Made by a program: the position numbers and the translations under genes | Part shown: piece after piece, positions 26,046 through 34,127 of the stretch | Layout: each line of letters opens with the position of its first letter | Position numbering within the stretch: the first letter of the stretch is position 1 | NCBI RefSeq assembly: GCF_900111075.1 | Contig: NZ_FOFZ01000014.1 | Span: 1 to 64,000, forward strand | Source: Flavobacterium frigoris | GTDB lineage: Bacteria > Bacteroidota > Bacteroidia > Flavobacteriales > Flavobacteriaceae | Length of the DNA: 64,000 nucleotides | Direction: 5' to 3' | The notes under the pieces: model-generated | What the model was told of the DNA's origin: nothing | What the model saw: only the letters and a program-made list of their open reading frames with translations | The model's database searches: none

Positions 26046-26789
26046 ATGAACAGCAAATCAGGGAGCACTTGGAAATTAGGAATGTTTGTTTTAATAGGAT
26101 TAGTGGCGTTTACATCAACCATTTATTTTGTTGGAAAACAAAAAAACATGTTTGGTTCTACCTTTCGTTTAAATTCAAATTTCAAAAATGTTAGCGGGTT
26201 GGAAATCGGAAATAATGTGCTTTTTTCGGGAATCAATGTTGGTACAGTAAGCGAAATACAGTTAGTAACGGATACATCAGTAGTTGTTCGATTATTAATT
26301 AAAGAAGAAGTACAACAGTTCATTAAAAGCGATGCTGTTGCTAGTATTGGGTCAGATGGATTAATGGGAGATAAAGTTCTTACTATATCTCCGGGAACTA
26401 ATTCGAAGAGCATCGTAAAAGATAATGCGACCATAAAATCAATTCAAGCAATTGAAATGGATGAAATCATGAGAAGCATTAAAGTAAGTATGGACAATGC
26501 TGGTATCATCACAAATGAACTTGCTGAATTCACTTATAAAATGAATAATGGAAACGGGGCACTATCAAAATTAATCACTGATGAAAAATTTGCAAACAGC
26601 CTAACAAAAACACTAACCAATCTCCAAACTGGGTCTAAAGGACTGAGCGAGAATATGGAAGCGGCAAAACATAATTTTTTACTAAAAGGGTACTTTAATA
26701 AAAAGAAAAAAGCAGAAGAAAAGAAAATTAAAGAGTTAGAAAAAGAAAAAGAAAAAGAATTGAAAGAAAAAAGTGAAGAGCCGAAGTAG
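26046..26789 (+). CDS. mlaD: MlaD-type MCE lipid-transfer protein
   Basis: A 247-residue protein starting at ATG 26046; an in-frame ATG at 25998 overlaps the ATPase gene and would spoil the membrane anchor. One N-terminal helix (LGMFVLIGLVAFTSTIYFV) is followed by the MCE domain (VSGLEIGNNVLFSGINVGTV; ASIGSDGLMGDKVLTISPG). A helical region and a charged Lys/Glu tail (KEKEKELKEK) end the protein. MCE hexamers thread lipid between membranes. A terminator follows. Confidence 0.92.
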   Translation: MNSKSGSTWKLGMFVLIGLVAFTSTIYFVGKQKNMFGSTFRLNSNFKNVSGLEIGNNVLFSGINVGTVSEIQLVTDTSVVVRLLIKEEVQQFIKSDAVASIGSDGLMGDKVLTISPGTNSKSIVKDNATIKSIQAIEMDEIMRSIKVSMDNAGIITNELAEFTYKMNNGNGALSKLITDEKFANSLTKTLTNLQTGSKGLSENMEAAKHNFLLKGYFNKKKKAEEKKIKELEKEKEKELKEKSEEPK

Positions 26790-26821
26790 ATCAGCCATCC
26801 AAGCAGCAAGTAAATAATTTC

Positions 26822-26860
26822 AAACACCTCCATTTTAAAAAGATAGAGGTGTTTTTTTTT
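26822..26860 (+). terminator. Terminator of the MlaEFD operon
   Basis: AAACACCTC pairs with GAGGTGTTT; ten T residues follow. Confidence 0.85.
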
Positions 26861-26944
26861 CATTCATACGCATTCTCTTCTAATAAAATCTTCTTTACTG
26901 TTTTCTTATTCCTAAAATAAGTGAATCATATAACTTCTTATAAA

Positions 26945-26986
26945 AGTTATGTAACACATTTAAACTCATAACTGCCCAACTTTGTA
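26945..26986 (+). promoter_or_regulatory. Bipartite stress-island promoter motif, site 7
   Basis: AGTTATGTAACA at 26945-26956, 25 bases, then TTGTA (26982-26986) in CAACTTTGTAGCAT. It lies 33 bases before the CsbD-like gene. Confidence 0.6.
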
Positions 26987-27019
26987 GCATACTGAGTAAA
27001 GAATATAAATTACATTAAA

Positions 27020-27205
27020 ATGCAAAAGAAAGATCTCAAAGAGACATGGAAAGAGCAAAAGGAGCATCTCAAAAAAAAAATTGCGGCTTTAACTGATACT
27101 GAATTATTATTTCTCGAAGGCAAAGAAGAAGAAATGATAACAAAGCTTCAAGTTAAGTTTGGCAAAACAAGGCAAGAATTATATCAAATTATTAATAGGC
27201 TGTAA
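27020..27205 (+). CDS. CsbD-like small stress protein
   Basis: A 61-residue, highly charged helical protein. DLKETWKEQKEHLKKKIAALTDTELLFLEGKEEEMITKL in parts (ETWKEQKEHLKKKIAALTD; LFLEGKEEEMITKLQ) follows the CsbD pattern: LxGxWNQLKGKVKExWGxLTDDDLxxxxGxxDxLxGxLQ. In this family the proteins are induced by general stress in Bacillus; their biochemical role is unknown. The classic Gly residues are partly replaced by Lys and Glu, so the match is distant. Confidence 0.78.
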   Translation: MQKKDLKETWKEQKEHLKKKIAALTDTELLFLEGKEEEMITKLQVKFGKTRQELYQIINRL

Positions 27206-27319
27206 AGTAGCGGCTTGAGTTAAAAAAAATGCCTCCATTATTTCAAATGCTAAATACTATAGAAATGCAAATCAGTAAACATTAATCATCTAACCGTAAA
27301 TAATATAACATTTATCAAA

Positions 27320-27361
27320 AGTTATATAAGAACTTTCCTGATCAAGTTCCCGAACTTTGTA
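27320..27361 (+). promoter_or_regulatory. Bipartite stress-island promoter motif, site 8
   Basis: AGTTATATAAGA at 27320-27331, 25 bases, then TTGTA (27357-27361) in GAACTTTGTA. It lies 42 bases before the beta-barrel gene and probably drives the five-gene run to 29307. Confidence 0.6.
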
Positions 27362-27403
27362 AGACAATCAGGCACCAAAAAATTAAATTTAAAAACAAAC
27401 AAA

Positions 27404-28036
27404 ATGAAAAAATCAAAACAACTGACGTTAGCTACTTTTTTACTAACGTGCTTTGCATTTAATGCATCAAATGCGCAAGACATAAAATCAACTACTCCAG
27501 CATTTGGGTTCAAAGGGGGTCTTAACTTTTCCAATATGTATACTGATAATGTAGACGACAATAATATGTTAACAGGTTTCAATGCAGGTTTGTACGCTAA
27601 ATTCCCAATTACAAATTCTGTATCCATACAACCTGAAATATCGTATACTACTAAAGGTGCTGAACTTACCTACAATAATGCTTTTGCAAATGGAACAGCA
27701 CAATTCAAAATAAACTATATTGAAGTTCCTGTACTACTAGTTTTCAATCTTACAGATGCTTTAAACATACATGCTGGACCGTATGCAGCTTATATGGTAA
27801 GTGGTAAAACAACAAACGATTCAAACCTATTTACCTCTGAAACTAGATTAGACACTAATGATTTTAAAAGGTTTGATGCTGGTCTTTCAGGAGGAGTAGG
27901 AGTTGATTTAGAAATAGTTAACTTTGGAGTAAGATACAATTACGGTTTAACAAAAGTATTCAAAGAAGGAAGCTTTGCGGATTCAGATGCTAAAAACAGT
28001 GTCTTTAATGTATATGTTGGTCTAAGACTTAACTAA
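27404..28036 (+). CDS. Outer-membrane beta-barrel protein (porin-family/PorT-like)
   Basis: A 210-residue protein with signal peptide (cleavage after FNASNAQ). GFKGGLNFSNMY at the mature start and repeated amphipathic strands (VSIQPEISYTTKGAEL; FKINYIEVPVLLVFNL; LNIHAGPYAAYMVSG) mark the small eight-stranded OMP_b-brl_2 type common in Bacteroidota. It ends with a strand (NVYVGLRLN) rather than a Phe-terminated one. Probably an outer-membrane stress porin-like or structural barrel; cargo is unknown. Confidence 0.85.
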   Translation: MKKSKQLTLATFLLTCFAFNASNAQDIKSTTPAFGFKGGLNFSNMYTDNVDDNNMLTGFNAGLYAKFPITNSVSIQPEISYTTKGAELTYNNAFANGTAQFKINYIEVPVLLVFNLTDALNIHAGPYAAYMVSGKTTNDSNLFTSETRLDTNDFKRFDAGLSGGVGVDLEIVNFGVRYNYGLTKVFKEGSFADSDAKNSVFNVYVGLRLN

Positions 28037-28109
28037 AAATAAAAGTGGGATTCAAAAAGAGAATCACGGTCCTTAAAAAACAATAACTAATCCATAAAAA
28101 ATAGAAATC

Positions 28110-28262
28110 ATGAGCAATCTTCTTTACACACTAGCAGTAATTTTAATCATTTTTTGGGCAATCGGATTCTTCGCATTTAGCGCGGGAGGAATCATACATG
28201 TATTACTAGTAATTGCAGTAATTGCAGTACTATTAAGACTTATCCAAGGAAGAAGATTATAA
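28110..28262 (+). CDS. lmo0937-family small membrane protein
   Basis: A 50-residue protein starting at ATG 28110. Pattern: short N terminus, helix with WAIGFFAFSAGGIIHVLLVIAV, then LLRLIQGRR at the end. Length and the W-GFF-GGxIHxLLVIAV pattern match the lmo0937 family, small proteins of unknown function found in stress gene clusters. It is 73 bases after the barrel gene and 32 before YtxH, so it is probably in the same operon. Confidence 0.85.
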   Translation: MSNLLYTLAVILIIFWAIGFFAFSAGGIIHVLLVIAVIAVLLRLIQGRRL

Positions 28263-28294
28263 AATACAATTATATACATATTAAAAATAAAATT

Positions 28295-28588
28295 ATGAAA
28301 ACAGATAAAGTAATATTAGGCGTTTTAGGTGGTCTTGCAGCGGGTGCAATAATGGGAATATTGTTTGCTCCAGAAAAAGGAAAAAAAACAAGAAAGAAAA
28401 TTAAAAACGTAAGCAACGATTATAAAGACGAATTAAAAGATAAATTTGATTCTGCATTAGAAACACTTTCAAAAAAATATGATGTTCTTAAAGAAGAAGG
28501 ACAAGGTCTTTTTGAGGAAGGTAAATCTAAATTTGAGAAAACTAAAAAAGACATTGAAAATATGGATATTAAAAATATCAATATCTAA
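28295..28588 (+). CDS. YtxH-domain protein
   Basis: A 97-residue protein. VILGVLGGLAAGAIMGILFAPEKGKKTRKKI is the YtxH signature (shown in parts: GVLGGLAAGAIMGILFAP, then EKGKKTRKKI): one helix followed by APxxGxxTRxxI. A long amphipathic helix with Lys and Glu follows. YtxH is induced by general stress in Bacillus and is thought to be membrane-associated. It belongs to the operon with the lmo0937-like and holin-III genes. Confidence 0.87.
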   Translation: MKTDKVILGVLGGLAAGAIMGILFAPEKGKKTRKKIKNVSNDYKDELKDKFDSALETLSKKYDVLKEEGQGLFEEGKSKFEKTKKDIENMDIKNINI

Positions 28589-28628
28589 CAATAGTTTTTT
28601 TAAACTTCAATCGGCTTAAAATAAAATT

Positions 28629-28976
28629 ATGAATGACAGAGCAACAACAATAGAAATTCTTTTCGAAAAAGTAGAAGATTATACCCGCACAACTGTGGAA
28701 TTGGCAAAACTAAAAGTTATTGACACTTCAGCAGATGTTGTATCTTCCTTGATCTCGCGATTAACAATTGCTATTGTTTTTGCTATGTTTTTGCTACTTC
28801 TAAACTTTGGTCTTTCGTTTTGGATTGGTGAACTTCTTGGGAATTTTTATTGCGGCTTCTTCATAATGGCAGCCTTATATTTAGTACTATCTATTGTATT
28901 ATATTCTTATAAAGATCAATGGATTAAAATACCAGTTAGTAATTTTATTATTACCAAAATGCTGAAAAATAAATAG
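28629..28976 (+). CDS. Phage-holin superfamily III-type membrane protein
   Basis: A 115-residue protein. An N-terminal helix (ILFEKVEDYTRTTVELAKLK) is followed by two membrane helices (LTIAIVFAMFLLLLNFGLSF; CGFFIMAALYLVLSIVLYSY). This is the PF07332-type pattern called phage holin family superfamily III, common beside YtxH in Bacteroidota and not evidence of a prophage. The next gene starts one base after its stop. Confidence 0.82.
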   Translation: MNDRATTIEILFEKVEDYTRTTVELAKLKVIDTSADVVSSLISRLTIAIVFAMFLLLLNFGLSFWIGELLGNFYCGFFIMAALYLVLSIVLYSYKDQWIKIPVSNFIITKMLKNK

Positions 28977-28977
28977 C

Positions 28978-29307
28978 ATGGAAAAAGGGAACGCGACACA
29001 AAATTTGAGCCAAACGATTTTATTGTTGGAACAAAAAAAGACAGAAGAATTACAATCCTTACAACAACAATATCTTGTTGTATATGAAAGTGTAAAGCCT
29101 TTAAACTTAGTCAAAAGTGCTTTAAACAAAATGACCACGTCTCCAGATTTAAAACACAATATACTTAATACTGTGATTGGTTTATCTACTGGTTACATCT
29201 CAAAGAAATTATTGTTGGGTTCAACCCACAATCCAATAAAAAGGATACTTGGAACCGTATTACAATTTGCCGTAACAAACTTAGTTGCGAGACGCAATAA
29301 CAACTAG
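28978..29307 (+). CDS. Protein of unknown function at the end of the stress operon
   Basis: A 109-residue protein following the holin-III gene with one base between. The first half is a coiled-coil-like segment rich in Gln, Glu and Leu (ILLLEQKKTEELQSLQQQYL). The second half has a hydrophobic stretch (NTVIGLSTGYISKKLLLG) and ends VLQFAVTNLVARRNNN. Proteins of this shape accompany YtxH/holin-III pairs in flavobacteria; a shared membrane complex is plausible but unproven. Confidence 0.7.
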   Translation: MEKGNATQNLSQTILLLEQKKTEELQSLQQQYLVVYESVKPLNLVKSALNKMTTSPDLKHNILNTVIGLSTGYISKKLLLGSTHNPIKRILGTVLQFAVTNLVARRNNN

Positions 29308-29948
29308 AAATTATTACTTCTTTAATGAAAATTTCACTCTATATTTTAAATAAATCAATTTGTTTATTATGATTCGAATAATACTATTAATTTATATTCT
29401 TTCTAAGAAAGCGACACGAAATAGTAACATCCAGTAATCCTTTTAGTTTAATTGTCAATCTTCTAATAAACCTTTATTAGCTCGTACTGAGCAAAAAATT
29501 AAAAAGAAGAATTGATAATTGTGACTAAAGCACTCGCGTATTAAAATCAATAAAAGCATGAAGAATCAGTACAGTCCCGTGATGGATTAATTAAGGAACT
29601 CCCTACCTATCTTAGATCTTCAACAAGAAGCCAAAAAAATACTACTTTACAATATTTGAGTTCGCTCAGAGACGCTGCGCTATTTATAAAATCGAAATTG
29701 GTATCCTCCACCTGTTTTTCTAATGATAACTAAGCGAAAAATCATGCTTATAATAACTATTTTAAGATATTAATTTCTTAAAATCAAATTTACTTTCCTT
29801 TTTTAGTTCTCTTTTTTAGTTTTTTTAGCGGCATAAATTAGTCAAATAACAGTTTGTTAACAAAATTAAATATATAAAACCTTGATTTACAGTAACTTTA
29901 TTTAATTTTTAACATTTCATATAAGTGAATTATAGAAGTATATCTTTT
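29308..29948. other. Gene-free stretch of about 640 bases
   Basis: All frames carry frequent stops. Some parts are less AT-rich (29560-29700) and could be remains of a gene, but no family is recognisable. A weak GCTC/GAGC hairpin near 29480 is not a convincing terminator. Confidence 0.4.
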
Positions 29949-29990
29949 AATAGTGTAATACTTGTACAAGTAATTAAACCAACCTTTGCT
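29949..29990 (+). promoter_or_regulatory. Bipartite stress-island promoter motif, site 9
   Basis: AATAGTGTAATA at 29949-29960 is a partial match; 25 bases later comes TTGCT in AACCTTTGCTTCAT. It lies 34 bases before the Ig-like/DUF3494 gene. Confidence 0.35.
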
Positions 29991-30024
29991 TCATAAAATA
30001 ATTAATCCCCTAAACTTAAATAAA

Positions 30025-31827
30025 ATGAAAACTAAAAATTTACTATTAACCTTTGCAATACTATTTATTGCTTTAATTTCCGGTTGTGCGAAAGACGATT
30101 TTATAGAGGTCGATGGCGTTTGTCCAGTTGTGACAAATACCACTCCAATCAATGGAGCTACTAACGTTCCTTTGGATCAATTGATTACTGTAACCTTTAA
30201 TGAGGAAATGAATGTTGAAACTATAAATCAGTCTTCATTTACTTTAAATGGTACTTCGCAAGTAGCGGGTGTAATCACATATGCAGGTAAAACGGCAACG
30301 TTCAAGCCATCTGCTTTACTTTCTCCTAATACAACTTACAATGTTACAATAAAGAGAACAATATTAGACCTTACGGGTAACGCGCTACAAACAGAAACTA
30401 ATTGGACTTTTAGTACTGGGTTAACAGTAACTCCAATGGTTGCATCAACTGATCCAGAGAACAACGCTAATAACGTAGTTTTAAATAAATTAGTAAGTGT
30501 AACATTCAATATGCCAATGAAAGCTAGTACTATCACTGGGACCACATATACTGTAAAACAAGGAACTACTGATGTTTCAGGAATTGTATCCTACAGCGGA
30601 AACACAGCTGTATTTACTCCTACATTAGCATTGGCAGCAAATACAGTCTACACGGCAACTGTTTCAGCAGCTGTAACTAATTTAGACAATACGTCTATAG
30701 CTGCAGACTATGTTTGGAAATTTACAACTGGGACCATAATAGCTCCAATAGTGACTTCTACAGATCCTTTTCCTAATTCAACAGGAGTAAATGTCAACAA
30801 AACGATTGTCGCAACGTTTGATATGCCAATGGATGCAGCAACAATTAATAATACTAATTTCACCTTGAAACAAGGTATAACAACTATTCCGGGAGTTGTA
30901 ACTCTTAATACTGCAGGAACTATTGCTACTTTTAATCCAGACAATAATTTATTGGAAGGAAAAGTATATACTGCTACAATTACAATTGCGACAAAAAATG
31001 TTGCGGGAGTGCCTTTGGCAAATGATAAAATATGGAACTTTACAACATTAATTACTCCTACAGTACCAGTTGCACCTAGCACATCAAATTTATTTTATGG
31101 AGTTTTTGGTGGAACAGCAGGAATAACAAATCAAGGACTAACCACAAGAGTTAATAACGGTCCTATCGGTACAACAGCTGTATCTACTAAAGTAACTGGG
31201 TTCACAGATACTAAGGCATCCCCATTTGAGGTGTATACAATTACTACTCTTAATAATGGTTTAGTTAACGGTGGAATTTTTGCCGCGGCACCTGCACCAG
31301 GAAGCGCTCTTAAAGCAGCAAAAGCACTAGAAGGATTAAATGCAGCAAGAGATCTTTATAATAGTATTTCTCCAGCTTCAAAACCAGGTGGAAGTGCTAT
31401 AGGTGTAGGAGAACTAGGAGGACTATCTTTACCTCCAGGTGTTTATAAATCATCAGTTGATTCATATAAAATTACAAATCTTGATTTAGAATTAGATGCC
31501 CAAGGTGATGCAAATGCAGTATGGATTTTCCAAGCAGTATCTTCCTTAACAGTAGGGTCTTCAACAGCACCTAGAAGTGTTAAGTTCAAGAATGGTGTTG
31601 GTAATCCAAACAATGTTTACTGGTACGTAGGTAGCCAAGCAGAAATTAACTACGGCGGTGGTGGTGTAATGGTTGGAAATATCATTGCAGAAGAGGGTGT
31701 GACATTGTCTGCACCAGCAAATAGTACTACGTTGCCTGGTCAGGAAACAGTATTAAACGGAAGAGCTATTTCATTAGTAGCGTCTGTTACTATGGTAAAT
31801 ACCATTATTAATATTCCCGCTAATTAA
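30025..31827 (+). CDS. Lipoprotein with three Ig-like (Big_5) domains and a C-terminal DUF3494 ice-binding-type domain
   Basis: A 600-residue protein. The ATG at 30025 opens a lipoprotein signal with lipobox ISGC. Three Big_5 (SbsA-type Ig-like) domains follow at about 33-133, 135-235 and 240-345, each with the pattern TxPxNGAxNV...VTFNMPMxxxTI. Residues from about 355 to 600 are a DUF3494 domain (LPPGVYKSS; ANAVWIFQAVSSLTV; NVYWYVGSQAEINYGGGGVMVG). The Ig repeats likely form a stalk that projects the domain from the cell surface, as in ice-adhesins; that role is inference. The OmpA gene follows after 73 bases. Confidence 0.9.
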   Translation: MKTKNLLLTFAILFIALISGCAKDDFIEVDGVCPVVTNTTPINGATNVPLDQLITVTFNEEMNVETINQSSFTLNGTSQVAGVITYAGKTATFKPSALLSPNTTYNVTIKRTILDLTGNALQTETNWTFSTGLTVTPMVASTDPENNANNVVLNKLVSVTFNMPMKASTITGTTYTVKQGTTDVSGIVSYSGNTAVFTPTLALAANTVYTATVSAAVTNLDNTSIAADYVWKFTTGTIIAPIVTSTDPFPNSTGVNVNKTIVATFDMPMDAATINNTNFTLKQGITTIPGVVTLNTAGTIATFNPDNNLLEGKVYTATITIATKNVAGVPLANDKIWNFTTLITPTVPVAPSTSNLFYGVFGGTAGITNQGLTTRVNNGPIGTTAVSTKVTGFTDTKASPFEVYTITTLNNGLVNGGIFAAAPAPGSALKAAKALEGLNAARDLYNSISPASKPGGSAIGVGELGGLSLPPGVYKSSVDSYKITNLDLELDAQGDANAVWIFQAVSSLTVGSSTAPRSVKFKNGVGNPNNVYWYVGSQAEINYGGGGVMVGNIIAEEGVTLSAPANSTTLPGQETVLNGRAISLVASVTMVNTIINIPAN

Positions 31828-31847
31828 GTAACACCCCTAAGTTTTAC

Positions 31848-31871
31848 ATATCCCGTCTCAGGGCGGGATAT
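31848..31871 (+). terminator. Weak hairpin between the DUF3494 and OmpA genes
   Basis: ATATCCCG pairs with CGGGATAT with an 8-base loop and a poor T tail; more likely an attenuator or processing site than a full stop. Confidence 0.45.
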
Positions 31872-31900
31872 ATTTTAAATAAAACCTAATAATAAAAAAA

Positions 31901-33931
31901 ATGAAATTAAAAACTATTTATACGGACAAATCATGTACTGCATGGACTCCAACTAATCTTACCATCAAAAGCATCGGAATGATTGCTTTAGCCATGTTAA
32001 GTTTTCAAACAGCTGTACAAGCGCAGGAAACTATTGCAGTCAAATACGCAAAACCTTCATGGTACTTTGGTGTAGCAGGTGGAGCCAATTTTAATTTTTA
32101 TCGTGGTTCAACGCAACAATTGAATGCAAGTTTTACGTCGCCAAAGGCATTTCATGATGGATTTGGAGCTGGACTTTTCATTGCGCCACTTTTAGAGTAT
32201 CGTCCTGCTGATTCAAAATGGGGTGTTATGTTACAAGCTGGTTATGATAGTCGTAAAGCTGATTTTGACCAAGTGATTACTGCATGTGACTGTCCTGCTG
32301 ATTTATCAACTGACTTAACTTACATTACAGTAGAACCAAGTGTGCGTTTTGCTCCTTTTAAATCTAATTTTTATTTATATGGTGGACCACGTTTGGCTTT
32401 CAACTTGGATAAATCATTTACATATCAATTAGGTACTAACCCAGCATTCCCAGAACAAACAGCTAACGCTGCAGTAACAGGTGATTTTGATAATATTCAA
32501 AAAACAATCGTTTCCATGCAAATTGGAGCAGGCTACGATATTCCACTTTCAACAGATGCAAACAAAACACAATTTGTATTGTCTCCTTTTGTTTCTTTCC
32601 AACCTTATTTTGGTCAAGATCCACGTTCAACAGAAACATGGAACAATACAACTGTAAGAGCAGGTGTTGCACTTAAATTTGGACAAGGAAAAAACATTCA
32701 GGAAGCTACAGATATCGTAGCAGATAAAGAAGTTTCGTTTTCTGTAGATTCTCCTAGTAATGTTCCTAGAGACCTTAGAATTACTGAAATTTTCCCTCTT
32801 AGAAACTATGTGTATTTTAACGCTGGATCAAGTGAAATACCAAACCGTTATGTTCTATTAAACAAAGGTCAGGTAAAGGATTTCAAAGAAGACCAATTGG
32901 AAGTTTTTGCGCCAAAAAATTTATCAGATCGTTCAAAAAGACAAATGACTGTTTATTACAATGTTTTAAACATCCTTGGTGACCGTATGCAGAAAAATCC
33001 AAATGCAACTATTTCTTTGGTAGGTTCATCAGAACAAGGACCGGAAGATGGTTTAGCGATGGCAGAATCAATCAAAACATATTTAGTTGATGTATTTGCA
33101 ATAAATCCATCTAGAATAAGTACTAAAGGTCAAACCAAACCAAACATTCCAGCAGAACAACCAGGTGGAACACTTGAATTAGGACTTCTTCGTGAAGGAG
33201 ACCGCAGAGTTTCTATCGAAAGTAATTCTCCAGATTTATTAATGGAATTTCAAAGTGGTCCTGATGCTCAATTAAAACCGGTGAAAATTGTTCCACTTCA
33301 AGAAGCTCCAGCTTCAAGTTATGTAACTTTTAACAATAAAGGAGCTGGTGAAGCTTTATCTACTTGGTCATTGCAAATAACTGATGAAAAAGGTAAATCA
33401 CAATCTTTCGGACCATATACTCAAGATGAAGTTCGTATTCCAGGAAAAGCAATTTTAGGAAGCCGTCCCGAAGGAGATTTCAAAGTAAAAATGATAGGTC
33501 AAACTAAAAGTGGTGCTGTTATACAAAATGAAGCACCTATGCATGTTGTTCTTTGGACACCAGCTAAAATAGAAGAAGGTCTTAGATATAGTATTATTTA
33601 TGAATTTAATAAATCAAAAGCTATTGCCATCTATGAAAAATATTTGACTGATGTTATTACACCAAAAATCCCTGTTGGAGCAACAGTAATAGTTCATGGT
33701 CACACTGACGTTATAGGTGAAGAAGTTTACAATCAAGATTTATCTTTAGCTCGTGCAAACGATGTGAAAACTATCATTGAAAATGCGCTATCTAAAGCGG
33801 GTAGAAATGATGTTAAATTTGAATTAAATGGATTTGGAGAGAATGACAGCAACTCTCCTTTTGATAATAAAACTCCAGAGGAACGTTCTTACAACAGAAC
33901 TGTTATAATTGATATTGTAGCTGTAAAATAA
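31901..33931 (+). CDS. Outer-membrane barrel protein with two OmpA-like peptidoglycan-binding domains
   Basis: A 676-residue protein with an unusually long N-terminal region before the signal cleavage at VQAQ (residue 42). A beta-barrel of about 220 residues follows (WYFGVAGGANFNFYRGSTQQ; LYGGPRLAFNLDK). A first OmpA-like domain covers about 306-445. A second covers about 560-676 (HGHTDVIGEEVYN; RSYNRTVIIDIV). The first domain lacks the clear HTD element, so only the second is likely to bind peptidoglycan well. Paired with the ice-binding-type lipoprotein, it may anchor that layer; this is inferred from adjacency. Confidence 0.88.
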   Translation: MKLKTIYTDKSCTAWTPTNLTIKSIGMIALAMLSFQTAVQAQETIAVKYAKPSWYFGVAGGANFNFYRGSTQQLNASFTSPKAFHDGFGAGLFIAPLLEYRPADSKWGVMLQAGYDSRKADFDQVITACDCPADLSTDLTYITVEPSVRFAPFKSNFYLYGGPRLAFNLDKSFTYQLGTNPAFPEQTANAAVTGDFDNIQKTIVSMQIGAGYDIPLSTDANKTQFVLSPFVSFQPYFGQDPRSTETWNNTTVRAGVALKFGQGKNIQEATDIVADKEVSFSVDSPSNVPRDLRITEIFPLRNYVYFNAGSSEIPNRYVLLNKGQVKDFKEDQLEVFAPKNLSDRSKRQMTVYYNVLNILGDRMQKNPNATISLVGSSEQGPEDGLAMAESIKTYLVDVFAINPSRISTKGQTKPNIPAEQPGGTLELGLLREGDRRVSIESNSPDLLMEFQSGPDAQLKPVKIVPLQEAPASSYVTFNNKGAGEALSTWSLQITDEKGKSQSFGPYTQDEVRIPGKAILGSRPEGDFKVKMIGQTKSGAVIQNEAPMHVVLWTPAKIEEGLRYSIIYEFNKSKAIAIYEKYLTDVITPKIPVGATVIVHGHTDVIGEEVYNQDLSLARANDVKTIIENALSKAGRNDVKFELNGFGENDSNSPFDNKTPEERSYNRTVIIDIVAVK

Positions 33932-33969
33932 TAAGTCCATTTAACGACAAACTTATTTTTTAGATTTAA

Positions 33970-34010
33970 AAAAGAGGATAGAAACTTAACGGTCTATCCT
34001 CTTTTTTTTG
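33970..34010 (+). terminator. Strong terminator after the OmpA gene
   Basis: AAAGAGGATAGA pairs with TCTATCCTCTTT around an 11-base loop; T residues follow. Confidence 0.9.
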
Positions 34011-34127
34011 TTTAAAATTAATCCCTAATACAACTCTGTGCCTACTGCAATCAATTACACAATCATTTTAAACCCTTAAGTCAATAAATATAATTATCTT
34101 TATAACAACGACTTAAGATAAAAAAAA

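Noticed and set aside
28629..28976. Prophage holin gene as sign of a prophage
   Set aside because: The holin-superfamily III label covers a cellular membrane family that accompanies YtxH; no phage structural, integrase or lysis genes are near.
29308..29948. Gene relic in the long spacer before the Ig-like/DUF3494 gene
   Set aside because: Less AT-rich pieces exist, but no translation on either strand gave a recognisable family.
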